A DNA stretch of 64,000 bases from Neoceratodus forsteri. Taxonomy: Eukaryota; Chordata; Ceratodontiformes; Ceratodontidae. Position 1 is the stretch's first letter, and every line of letters begins with the position of its first letter. The notes below the pieces were generated by a model, which was given only the letters and a program-made list of their open reading frames with translations, had not been told where the DNA came from and made no database searches. The position numbers and the translations under genes were made by a program. The stretch is taken from assembly GCA_016271365.2 (NCBI GenBank), contig CM057450.1, forward strand, positions 1,803,648,967 to 1,803,712,966, written 5' to 3'. Shown piece after piece: positions 10,706-20,700 of this stretch.

Positions 10706-12711
10706 TCAGGAAGGCTGTTCCATGCATCCACTACCTCTCTTTGAAATAATACTTCCTCCCATTGCCCTGAACCGCCTCCTTCTATCTTTAAATTGTGTCC
10801 CCTTGTTCTTGCAAGTCTCTTTTCTGAAAAATGCTACCCTCTTGGACTTTGTTGATTCCACTGAGATACTTAAAGTTTCTATCATGTCCCCTCTCCCTTC
10901 TTTCCTCAAGGGTATACATGTTAAGCTCCTTTAGTCTCTCCTCATACGGCTTCTCTTGCAGACCCTGCACCATTTTAGTTGCCCTCCTCTGGACTGCCTC
11001 CATCCTGTCTATGTCCTTGCGGAGATGGGGTCTCCAGAACTGGACACAGTACTCAGATGGGGTCTCACCAACTGTCTGTACAGAGGAATAACAACTTCCT
11101 GTTTTCTGCTGCTGATGCCTCTCCCTATACATCCCAGTATACCCTAGCCCTCCCTACTGCCTTCTCCATTGCTTGCTAACCTTAAGGTCATCTGATATGA
11201 TTACCCCAGGTCCCTTTCTTTTTTGTTGTTACTACCTCCCCACCCATTGTGTATTCTTCCCTGGGTTCTTGTTTCCCTGGTGCATTATTTTGCACTTCTT
11301 TGCATTGAATCTAGCTGCCATACTTCTGACCATTCCTCCAACCTTGCCAAGTCCCTTTTCATCCTTTCCACGCCTCCTTGTGTATCAACCCTGTTGCAGA
11401 TTTTGTGTCATCTGCAAAAGGCATACTTTCCTTCAGTCCCTCTGCAATGTCACTGATGAAGACATTAAAAGGACTGGACCCAATACTGAACCCTCTGGTA
11501 CCCACTAGTAACCGCCTTTCTTCAGAATGGACTCCATTTACAATTACCTTCTGTGTCCTGTTGTCCAGCCAATGTTTTACCAGGCTACCACCCTGAGTCC
11601 CACTCCCAGGCTGGTTAATTTGACTATTAATCTTTTGTGTGGGACTGTGTCAAATGCCTTGCTAAAGTCTAGGTAGGCCATGTCCACAGCCCCTCCCTGG
11701 TCTACTACTTTAGTCACCCAAAGAAATCTATTAGATTCGTCCTGACATGACCTTCCTGCTGTGAACCCATGCTGCCTTGGGTCCTGTGCTCCACTGGCCT
11801 CTAGGTAGTACTGATTATTCTTTCCTTCAGAAGTGACTCCATCACTTTCCCTACTGCAGAGGTCAGACTGACAGGTCTGTAGTTTCCTGCCTCTGTCTTG
11901 GACCCACTTTTGTGAAGGGAATCACATCCGCCTTCCTCCAGTCCTCGGGTACCACACCATCCTCCCATGATTTATTAAAAGAGTAGCCAGTGGTTTCACT
12001 AGTTCCTCCCTTAATTCTTTTAGAATTCTGGGTGAATTCCATCAGGACCCATTGCTTTGTCCACCTTCAGTTTTAGGGAGTTCTTGCAGAACCCTTTGCT
12101 ATGAAAGGACTGGGATCGCCCCCTATCAAGAGTGCTTCTGTTAATTGGATTAGGCACTTCCCCCTCCTCTTGTGTGAATACTGAGCAGAAATATTCGTTC
12201 AGTATTCCTGCTTTTTCACTGTCCCCCTCTGCCCACCCACTGTTCATTCTATTCAGCCTCACTATCCCTCCCTTTGTCTTTCTACAGTCGCTGATGTACC
12301 TATAAAAGGTTTTATCCCCCTTCTTAACTGAGTTGGCTATCTTTTCCTCAGTTTGGGCCTTTGCTATTCTGACTTCCCTCCCTGCTTCCTTCTGCCTTAA
12401 CTGGTACAGCTCTCTGTTCTGCTCCTTCTGTGTTTCCTTATACTTCCGAATGCTATCTTTTCTTCCTGACTTTCACAGCCACCTCTTTTGAGAACCATAG
12501 TGGCTTTTTCTTTCGCTTTGATTTGTTCATTTGCTTTACACAAAGGCTTGTTGCCTCTGTGATGGCAGTTTGATAATTCCCCATTGTTGCTCCACACCTC
12601 CTTCTAGCCTGTTTGCTAGTGCTTTTCTGAGGCACTCTCCCATCTTGCCAAAGTCAGCCCTCCTAAAGTCCAGTACCCTCACTTTTGTATGGCTTGACTC
12701 TGTAGCTGAGT
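10706..12711 (-). pseudogene. CR1 ORF2 reverse transcriptase and C-terminus, frameshifted
   Basis: Minus-strand pieces give, in order, VRVLDFRRADFGKMGECL (about 12,680), WFSKEVAVKV (about 12,490), LNEYFCSVFTQEEGEV (about 12,190), VDKAMGPDGIHPEF (about 12,060), DMAYLDFSKAFDTVP (about 11,680-11,640) and FADDTK (near 11,420), the RT active site with both aspartates. The end reads [16 protein letters not shown] (about 11,040) and [16 protein letters not shown] (about 10,930). The pieces use three frames. Single-base changes would explain several of the breaks. Confidence 0.8.
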
Positions 12712-13446
12712 TTAACGTGAACCACACTGTTTGATGGTCACTTGTCCCAGATGGCAACCCACTTCTAGATCTGAGATCCTCTCACTGCCCCCGTTTGAGA
12801 GTATGAGGTCTAAGATTGCTCCCTCACGATTGGGTTCCGAAACTAGCTGTCTAATGCCTGCCACCTCTAGGGCATCAAGAATGGCCCTGCTCTTGGATGT
12901 GGCTGCAGCAAATGTGCTCCAGTTAACATCTGGCATATTCAGGTCTCCCATCAACAGTATCTCCCCTTTCTCTGCCATTCTAAGAATGCCTTCTATCATA
13001 TCCTTGCCCATTCCTTCCCCCTGACATGGGGATCTGTACACAACCCCTGTCCGGATTGTGGTGCCCTTTCCAGTCTCCAAGGTGACCCACAGTGCCTCCT
13101 CTCCTCCCTGTTTACTCTTTTGTTCAGTTGCTTTTATCCCTTCCTTTACATAGAGAGCTACTCCTCCCCCTCTTCTCCCCTGCCTGTCTCTCCTGTAGGT
13201 TATGTACCCTGGTATGTTAACATCCCAGTCATGGTTCTCTGTGTACCATGTTTCTGTGACTGCTACGATATCCAGGCATCCCTCTTCCATTAAGGCCATC
13301 AGCTCAGGGAGCTTGTTGCCCAGACTACGGGCATTGGTACTCATTACCCTCCATTTCCTGATGGCCATACTCCCTTTTGCCCCATCCCTGTCCTTCTTGC
13401 CTTTGTCACTTTCTCCATTTACCCCTGCCCTTCTCCCTATCGACAC
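12712..13446 (-). pseudogene. CR1 ORF2 endonuclease domain
   Basis: A 244-residue open frame shows the apurinic-like endonuclease in order: VMSTNARSLGNKL (N block), DIVAVTETWYTENHDW (catalytic Glu), RRGGGVALYVKEGIKA, TGVVYRSPCQ, ILLMGDLNMPDVNW (Asp/Asn block) and AILDLILSN. The SDHxx block expected at the end is disturbed: the peptide runs LGQVTIKQCGSR, so the frame is lost at about 12,740. This domain nicks the target DNA to start target-primed reverse transcription. It is the best preserved stretch of CR1 copy 1. Confidence 0.85.
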
Positions 13447-13554
13447 CTCTATGTTGGTGTTTGCAGACTTACAACCGTGATTATTGGGGGCTAGGATTTT
13501 CCTGCTCCTTTCCAGTGTCTCCTCCCTTGGCTAGTTTAAAAGCTTGCCAGTGAA

Positions 13555-14452
13555 TCATTTAAACCTATCACCTAGGATCCTGGTTCCCCTCCCGGACAGA
13601 TGCAGCCCATCATGCCAGTATAGGCTTGCATCACTCCAGGTGGAACCCCAGGCCCCAATGAAGCCAAATCCCTGCACCCCACACCAGTTTTTCAACCACT
13701 GATTGAATCCCATGGTGTGGAACACCCTAGCCTCTCCTATGCCATAGATGGGTAGCACCTCCGAGAAGGTTACCATGCATGCTACTTGACTAAGGCCCCT
13801 TCCCAATTCCACAAACTCTTCCTGCACTTCTCTAATCCCTTTCTTAGCCAGGTCATTTGTCCCTAGGTGGACAATGACATCCAGCTCCCTCCCCTGTGCA
13901 GCTGCTCCGGCAATCCTGAGGATTCGCTTCCTGTCCCTGCAAGCCATGGCGCCAGGCAGGCACCTTACCTCCCTCTCCTCTTCCTCCCCCAGTTCTACCT
14001 TCCTAACAATGGAGTCCCCCACCAGGAGTTGTTTCCTTCCCCTGCAGGGTCCCCTGCCACCCTCCTGTGGGTCTCCTTTGTGGAGATTCCCATCATCCTC
14101 CTTGGTCTCCACTGTGGGTGCCTCCATAGAGGAACCACACTTTGCCAGAATGGCATAGGAATTGTGGAGAGGTACAATGGGAGGGATGCGCCTCTGTTCC
14201 ACCACCCTCACCCTCACCCTCCCTGAGCCCACTGTGGTCCAACCGCTCCTCTTTCTTGGCATCCTCTGAGGCAACGGCAGTGGCACTGTGGTCCCTGGAT
14301 GGAAGAGGAGGTCCCACAAATCCTGGCCAACTCAGCCTGGAGATGAGCAACCTCCTCCTCAGCCCAGAGAGGTGCCTGCAGATGGGACAACACCGCATCC
14401 TCCAGAACATCTCCCAGAAGACTGCTGCTCCACAGCCACTGCACTGCACCAC
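13555..14452 (-). pseudogene. CR1 ORF1 protein: Cys-rich N-terminus and SGNH esterase
   Basis: The 5' part (from 14,452) reads MVQCSGCGAAVFWEM then CCPICRHL: two CxxC pairs, the zinc-binding N-terminus of CR1 ORF1 proteins. The 3' part, a 254-residue open frame 14,319-13,555, has LLVGDSIVRKVEL (GDS block), HLGTNDLAKKG (GTND block) and YWHDGLHLSGRGT (DxxH block), the catalytic Ser, Asn and Asp-His of an SGNH/GDSL esterase. It ends at LGDRFK. The two parts lie in different frames and overlap at 14,319-14,093, so one frameshift separates them. The protein is thought to bind element RNA or membranes; the esterase role in transposition is not settled. Confidence 0.8.
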
Positions 14453-14880
14453 TCAATCATGTCTTATTTCTGGCCCTTAACTGTTTGCAATCCTTACTCT
14501 TTCCTCTGTTTTTTTCTCTCTCCTTACTTTCTGCCTGTGTGCCCTTTAAGCTCCTGATTGTCCTGTTCTGAGACAAGAATATCCTATATTTCGAGTAGAC
14601 CACTTACTTGCTCAGAGGCAGACCTCCAGCAGCTAGAGGGGCTGGAGAGCTACTCTTGCCCTTCTAGGATGGTGGGTCCTTGGTGGTTCTGTGATCACGC
14701 ACTTCCTGCCCCTAAACAGGAAGTTCCTGTTGTCAGTCAAATTCTGTGCCTATAAAAATAGAACTAGCTTTGGGTAGGGTGTGAAGGACGGCAATATGGT
14801 CCCAGCAGAGAAGTTCAGTCACACAGCAGTCCTTTCTCCTGGTGTCTTCTGCCAAGCTACCTCTCAGAGCACCACTCTTT

Positions 14881-15655
14881 TATAGCCTGTACCCCTTCTC
14901 TCACATACGTCCTGAAATGTATACTTACCATACACCCCTCTGAAAAGATGTACTTCTGCACCGCTTAAAAAATTTGGCATTCCTCTCTAAGTTTGCCCCT
15001 CACCCTTTATTTGTGTCTTACTCTGCACCCGTCCCAATATTTGCATACTAACCCTCACACCACTTCCACAATTTGTACTCCCACTCTACCTCGCTCCACT
15101 CACCCAAGATGTGTTTCCATCTGTGCATATCCTAAACTGATACTCGATATAGTTCTCCAAAAATTGGTATCCCACAACATGATTCCTGAGACTTGTACCT
15201 ACCCTTTACAGCTCACACAAACCTGCAACCTTCCACAGGTTTGTCCCACCCCTTCACCTAACACAAAATCTGTACCTCCTGTCCACTTACTTCCCATAAT
15301 TTGCAGCCCTGCCCCTAACACCTTCTAAAGTTTTACCTCTGTGCTACACTCTAAAAACTGTTTACCCCACCACCACTCTCCCCATGATTTCTACCCCTTC
15401 TCTTGTACCCCTCCCAAAATTCATTGTACAAGCCAAACACTTTACTAAACATTTTACCCAATTCCTTGCACAGATAGCAAATGTGCAAGATTGCTAAAAA
15501 TCTGCACTCATTCTCTTGTAATCCTCACACAGTTTACACATCTACCACTACACCCTTCCATAAATCAGCACACTTTGCCCCCACACTGCTCCAAACATAT
15601 ATACTGTACCTTTCACACACTACTCCCCAAGTCTGCACTTCAGCCCTTTGTACAG
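14881..15655 (-). repeat. 32-bp minisatellite, reverse orientation (C-rich on plus strand)
   Basis: Pieces such as ccacaatttgtactccca, cccaatatttgcatac and ctcccaaaattcattgta recur at roughly 30-base spacing. They are the reverse complement of the unit in the array that starts at 15,690, but more diverged. The strand changes at about 15,655-15,690 (gtacagtttaagaaataag). The two arms therefore form a large head-to-head inverted arrangement. Confidence 0.6.
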
Positions 15656-15689
15656 TTTAAGAAATAAGAGTTGGTAGGGAAACAAAGTT

Positions 15690-17588
15690 AGGGAGGGATG
15701 CCAACTTCTGCAGGGATGCAAATACAGATTTTAGGTGGGGTGCAAGTGCAGATTCTGGGAGGGTTGCAGGGGTACAAGTACAAATTTTGGGAGGGTTGCA
15801 GGGGTACAAGTACACATTTTGGGAGGGATGCAGGGGTACAAGTACAAATTTTGGGAGGTGTACAGGGGTACATGTACCAATTGAGGCAGTATCGCTCAGT
15901 GGTTTAAGGCTCTGATCCGCAAATCTGGAGACCTGGGTTTCAATCCCACAGCCCCCACTTGCATACTATGTGACCCTGAGCAAGTCACTTAACTTCCCTG
16001 TGCTCCCTGGTCACACCTGTAAACAAGCTTTCAGCTTAGTGTTCCACTCCTGGTTAAACAGTTGGGCCAAAAAATTGTTGGAGGGGTGGAAGGGTACAAA
16101 CAGAAATTTGGGAGGAGTGTGGGGGTACATTTACAAATTTGGGGAGTGGTGTAGGGGTGCAAGTACAAATTCTGGGATGTGTGCAGGGATACAAGTACAC
16201 ATTTTTGAAGGGTTGCAGTGGTGTGAGTACAAATTTTGTTGAGGGATCCAGGAGTGCAAGTTCAGATTTTGCAAGGTGTGCTACAGATGTTGGGAGGGGT
16301 GCAAGTACACATTTTGGGAGGTTTGCAGGGGTACAAGTATGCATTCTGGGAGAGCTGCAATGGTGCAAGTACTGTACAAATTTGGGAAGGTGTGCAGGGA
16401 TACAGGAACACAATGTTTGGGAGGGGCAGTGGTACACATACAAATTATGGGAGGAGTGTGTTACAAATACAAATTTTAGGAGTGGTTTGGGGTACATGTG
16501 AAAATTCTGGGAGGTATGCAGGGGTACAAGCAGACAGCTTTGGAAGGTGTAGGGGTGCAAGTAGAAAATTGGGAGTGGTGCAGGGGTACAAGTTTAAACT
16601 TTAGGGGTATAGGGGTACAATTACAAATTTTGGGATGGGTACAAATACAGATTTGGGGTGATTGGGAGAAAACAAGTAAAAGTTTTGGGAGGGGTGCAGG
16701 GGTAAAAGTACAAACTTTGAGATTGGTGCAGCCATGCAAGTGCACATTTTAGAAGGGGTGCAGTGATAGAAGTCAAATATTGGGAGGAGTACAAGTACAA
16801 ATTTTGGGAGAGGTGAAGGGGTACAAATACAAACTTTGGGAGGGATGCAGGGTACAGTTACAAATTTTGAAAAGGTGTAGAGGTACCAAGTACAATTTTT
16901 GGGAGGCGTGAGGGGTACAGTTACAAATTTTGGAGGGGTTCAAGTACAAATTTGGAAGGCTTACAGAGGTATAAGTTTAAATTTTTAGAGGGGTATACAC
17001 AGATTTTGGAAGGGATAAAGGGGTACAAGCACACATTTTGGAAGAGGTTTAGGGGTACAAGTACACATTTTGGGAGGGATGCTTGGGAGGTATACAGAGG
17101 TACATGAACACATTTTGGGAGAGGAGTAGGTACAAGTACATATTTGGAAGGGATGTAGATTATGAAGTGCAAATTTTGGTGCAGGATGAAAGTACATATT
17201 TTGGAGGTAATGAGAGATACAGGTACAGATTTTTGAGGGCATGTAGGGGTACAAGTGCAAATTTTGAGGATGGGGTACAAGTACACATTTTGGGAGGGGA
17301 GGGGCACAAGTACAAATTTTGATAGGGGTGCAGAGGTAAAAGTACAAGTTCTTGAGCAGGGGCAAGTAAAATTTTGTGAGGGATGTCAGGGTACAAGTAT
17401 AAATTTTGGAGGAGCAGAGGTACAAACACAAATTTTGGGAGGGATGTAGGAGTACAAATACAAATTTTGGGAGGGTACAAGTACATATTTTAGGAGGGTG
17501 CAGGGTCCAAGTGCAAATTTTGGGAAGTATTCTGGGCAAATACAGTTTTGGGTGGGATGCAGTGGTATAGGTACAAATTTGTACAAAC
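15690..17588 (+). repeat. 32-bp minisatellite, direct orientation (G-rich on plus strand)
   Basis: The unit is close to gggagggttgcaggggtaca followed by agtacaaatttt, 32 bases. Three nearly perfect units lie at 15,755-15,850; the rest varies by one to several bases. The plus strand is purine rich with runs of three to five G that could form quadruplexes. A CORE-SINE sits inside at 15,880-16,078 and a CR1 fragment ends the first block at 17,588. Because 32 is not a multiple of three, open frames up to 214 codons on either strand here are repeats of a translated unit, not genes. Confidence 0.85.
15880..16078 (+). mobile_element. CORE-SINE (MIR-like), tRNA-derived
   Basis: The sequence from gaggcagtatcgctcagtgg holds an A box (tatcgctcagtggttt) and a B box (gggtttcaatccc), the internal RNA polymerase III promoter of a tRNA-derived head. 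The core follows: gtgaccctgagcaagtcact and aacttccctgtgct, which matches the conserved MIR/CORE segment as I remember it. The 3' part (agctttcagcttagtg) is shared with the copy at 44.3-44.5 kb. It is inserted in the minisatellite. Target duplications are not clear. Confidence 0.75.
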
Positions 17589-18478
17589 AGGGTAAAGGAG
17601 GCGTGAAAGGATGAAAAGGGACTTGGCAAGGTTGGAGGAATGGTCAGAAGTATGGCAGCTAGGATTCAATGCAAAGAAGTGCAAAATAATGCACCTGGGA
17701 AACAAGAACCAAGGGGAAGAATACACAATGGGTGGGGAGGTAGTAACAACAACAAAAAAGGAAAGGAACCTGGGGGTAATCATATCAGATGACCTTAAGG
17801 TTAGCAAGCAATGTGAGAAGGCAGTAGGGAGGGCTGGGGGTATACTGGGATGTATAGGGAGAGGCATCAGCAGCAGAAAACAGGAAGTTGTTATCCCTCT
17901 GTATAGACAGTTGGTGAGACCTCATCTGGAGTACTGTGTCCAGTTCTGGAGACCCCATCTCCGCAAGGACATAGACAGGATAGAGGTAGTCCAGAGGAGG
18001 CAACTAAATGGTGCAGGGTCTGCAAGAGAAGCTGTATGAGGAGAGACTAAAGGAGCTTAATATGTATACCTTGAGGAAAGAAGGGAGGGGAGGGGACATG
18101 ATAGAAACTTTTAAGTACCCAGTGGAATCAACAAAGTCCAAGAGGGTAGCATCTTTCAGAAAAGAGACTTGCAAGAACAAGGGACACAATTTAAAAGATA
18201 GAAGGAGGCGGTCTCAGGGCAATGTGAGGAAGTATTATTTCACAGAAAGGGTAGTGGATGCATGAGCAGCCTTCCTGAGGAGGTTGTGGGGTCTAAAACT
18301 GTGGGAGAATTCAAGAATGCATGGGACAGACATAAGGCAATTCTTGTGGAGGTAGGAAGAAATAGGCTGTTGGTTAACTAGGATCTGTGGCCATCCTGTA
18401 GGTAGGAAATGGGCAGACTAGATGGGCCAAGCGGTCCTTATTTGCCGTCAAAGTCTATGTTTCTGTGTTTCTATTTCA
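17589..18478 (+). mobile_element. CR1 LINE, copy 3, 5'-truncated 3' end
   Basis: The plus strand starts inside ORF2: a 142-residue frame at 17,611-18,039 with WQLGFNAKKCKIMHLG, RNLGVIISDDLKVSKQ and [16 protein letters not shown], then after a frame change at about 18,030 [18 protein letters not shown] and YYFTERVVDA to 18,265. The 3' UTR ends with ttgccgtcaaagtctatgtt and ttctat at about 18,478. This is the last 0.9 kb of the same subfamily as copy 1. 5' truncation is normal for LINEs. It sits in the 32-bp array. Confidence 0.85.
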
Positions 18479-18920
18479 GGACAAGTGCAGGGGTACAAGT
18501 GAAAATTTTAGGCGTGCAAGCTCAAATTTTGGGAGGGTCACAAGGGCAGATTTTGGGCAGGACGGGAGTACAGATTTGGAGAGGGGTGCAAGTGGTGTTC
18601 AGTTGGGAGAAGTGCATGTGTAAATACACACATATACACTGGGGGCTAAAGTAATACTTTTGAGAGAAGATTGCAGAATATGGGGTTCATATTTGGTTGG
18701 GTACAGCAGTAAAAGTGCAAACTGAGAGAGAGGAGGGGTGAAAATAAAAATATTGTGAGGTTGCAGTAAAAGAGGTGCACATTTTGGGAAGGATGACTAA
18801 ATGTCTAACCTTAGCAGGGGACAGGGTAAAATTACAAATTAGGAAGAGGTGAATGATATAAGTAAATATTTTGGAATAGTTACAAAAGCAATGGTACAAA
18901 TTCTGGGAAGAGAAGACCCA
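18479..18920 (+). repeat. 32-bp minisatellite, continuation after the CR1 insertion
   Basis: Units such as caggggtacaagtgaaaatt and gcaagctcaaattttgggag resume right after the CR1 3' end and decay towards 18,920 (gcaatggtacaaattctggg at 18,889-18,908). The phase and G-rich strand are as in 15,690-17,588, so the CR1 fragment interrupted a single array. Confidence 0.75.
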
Positions 18921-19265
18921 TAATAGAAAACTATTAAATATTAAGTGTGTGGTAGAATCTCAGAAAATGAGATGACTCAAAGTAGAACTGCAAGTAGGTT
19001 AGTTAAGTCAGGAAAATGGGAAAAAATTTACATGACCTGATGATGTTTGGACACCCCTTCTCTTGTTTAATACTGTCACCAAAGTTTTACTGCTCAGCCT
19101 GTAAATTTTACTAGCGTTTTATTAACTTATAGTTTATTTAATACTGTTTGAAATGACAACTGATTTTTGCCATTTTATAATCTGATGTATTGTGTGTATG
19201 CTAAATTGTCATGACCTTGAGGAAAATTATGTCATTCTTGCTTAAATGACATCACCACCCACTCA
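18921..19265. other. Spacer, nothing recognised
   Basis: AT-rich sequence between the end of the minisatellite and the CR1 copy 2. I see no coding motif or repeat unit here. Confidence 0.3.
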
Positions 19266-19435
19266 AGATTCCGCTAGTTGGTCCCAGATCCTATTCCACT
19301 CCAGAACTCGTATGCTGCACTGGCAAATGGGGACAACCAAACAGAGGTACTCAGAGAAGTGAAAGGGAAGGATGTGGAGGTGAACCAAGAAGGTGACCTC
19401 AGTGGGGAGAGCAATTGACCCCAGAGGAGGAGGCA

Positions 19436-19810
19436 GCAAATCCTGGTGGGGGACTCTATCATAAGAGGGATCCAGCTAGGAACACAGGAGGGGGAGGACA
19501 GGAAGGTGAGGTGCCTACAGGTGCAACGGCATGGAGGGATGGGAGGAAGATCCTAGGGACTGCCGAGAAGGCAAGATGAGAGGGTGAGCTGGATGCCATT
19601 ATCCACCTAGGTACTAATGATGTGGCAAATGGGGAGCCTAAGGAAGTTCAGGAAGAGTTTAGGAAATTGGGGAGGGGTCTCAAGCAAGTAGCTACTTCTG
19701 TCACCTTCTTGAGGGATGGAGGCTTGTTTGAGCCTGACAGCCTGCATCCATCCTGCAGGGGAATCCAAGCACTCAACGATAAGTTTAAATGCTACATGAC
19801 AAACATTTAA
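19436..19810 (+). pseudogene. CR1 ORF1 SGNH esterase remnant
   Basis: The catalytic blocks are visible in different frames: VGDSIIRGIQLG from about 19,449 (GDS block), HLGTND at about 19,602-19,619 (GTND block), ANGEPKEVQEEFRKLGRGL after it, and DSLHPSCRGIQALNDKFK at 19,736-19,789. The last block has Asp and His in DSLHPS where copy 1 has DGLHLS. The stretch between about 19,708 and 19,711 jumps from the middle of the esterase to its end, which I read as an internal deletion. It cannot encode a whole esterase. Confidence 0.7.
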
Positions 19811-20055
19811 ACTAGCCAAGGGGTGTGGCAGGCCAGCAAGGAGGGTACCTAATTGCCCACCCCCCACAGCTAGCAGTGGAACCAGTGAACTGGAGGAGTA
19901 GATATCTCTACAAAGCAGTGTACAAAAGATGGAGATAAGCACCCAAGAGGTGGATAGGCAGAAAGGGGGCAAAATTCAACAGAAGGGCAGAGAGTAGGAA
20001 GAACCAGGGATAAAGGACAACCAGGAAGGGGGCTGGAGTAGAACAGCTAAACAGT

Positions 20056-20700
20056 CCAGGGAGTTCAAATCATGGTGTGCCAATGCCAGGAGCCTTAGCA
20101 ACAAGATGGAGGATCTGGAGGCTGTCATGGTGCAGTTGGACTTGGACATTGTGGCCATCACAGAGACCTGGTGTAATGATAACCATGACTGGGAGATGGC
20201 CATACCTGGCTACAACATATTCAGAAGAGACAGGGCAGGTAGGAAGGGAGGAGGAGTGGCACTTTGTGTGAAAGATGGCATAAAGGCCACAGAGATCCAG
20301 GAGGAACGAAATGGGGGAGATATACTGTGGGTTAAACTGGAAAGGAAAATGGGGCCAGCCATCTGCACAGGGGGTGGTCTATAGACCACCAGCCCAGGAG
20401 GAAGAAACAGACAGGGAGCTGATGCTAGCTATCCAAAGGATGGCAGACAAGGATGAGGTGATGCCGGTTGGAAACCTTAATATTTCATATGTGGACTGGA
20501 GTCTTTCAGCAGCAGCATCAACCAGGAGCAGATTTGTCCTGGACTTCCTTCAAGGTACCTTTCTCAAGGAACTGATCATGGAACTGACTTGGCAGAAGGC
20601 AATACTGGACCTTGTGCTCACAAACAGGGACAGTGTGATAGGGTAACAGTGAGGGAGCACCTGGGGAACAGTGACAACCGGTCACTGTGGTTTGATATCA
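20056..20700 (+). pseudogene. CR1 ORF2 endonuclease domain (copy 2)
   Basis: Visible blocks are CANARSLSNKMEDL (from about 20,080), DIVAITETWCNDNHDW (about 20,143), RKGGGVALCVKDGIKATE (about 20,240), VYRPPAQEEE (about 20,377), MPVGNLNISYVDWS (about 20,461) and AILDLVLTNRD (about 20,600). The catalytic Glu is kept. The Asp of the GDLN block is changed: the peptide reads VGNLNIS. The frame shifts near 20,370 and 20,645. The enzyme could not be active as it stands. Confidence 0.75.

Larger units (their letters stand above)
10515..14880 (-). mobile_element. CR1 LINE, copy 1, nearly full length
   Basis: On the minus strand: ORF1 with a Cys-rich motif and an SGNH esterase (14,452-13,555), then ORF2 with an AP-type endonuclease (13,446-12,712), RT (about 12,700-11,000), the C-terminal block (to about 10,790) and a 3' UTR ending at about 10,515 in the repeated tail found in several places here (reverse complement of catagaaacatagactttga). 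The 5' edge is not sharp; the sequence up to about 14,880 has no other assignment. ORF2 is broken in its RT part. The same subfamily gives copies 2 and 3 and the tail at 28.8 kb. Confidence 0.85.

Noticed and set aside
15880..15960. Possible tRNA gene (A and B boxes)
   Set aside because: The boxes are followed by the CORE-SINE body, there is no cloverleaf 3' half, and a second copy at 44.5 kb shows it is a SINE.
15688..17629. Open frames up to 214 codons on both strands with repeated residues such as Tyr-Lys-Phe or Tyr-Leu-Tyr-Pro-Cys
   Set aside because: They are translations of the 32-bp minisatellite, which cycles through all three frames, and not conserved proteins.
14881..18920. Possible CRISPR array, because of regular short repeats
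   Set aside because: The 32-bp units are contiguous without unique spacers, and the surroundings are clearly vertebrate transposons.
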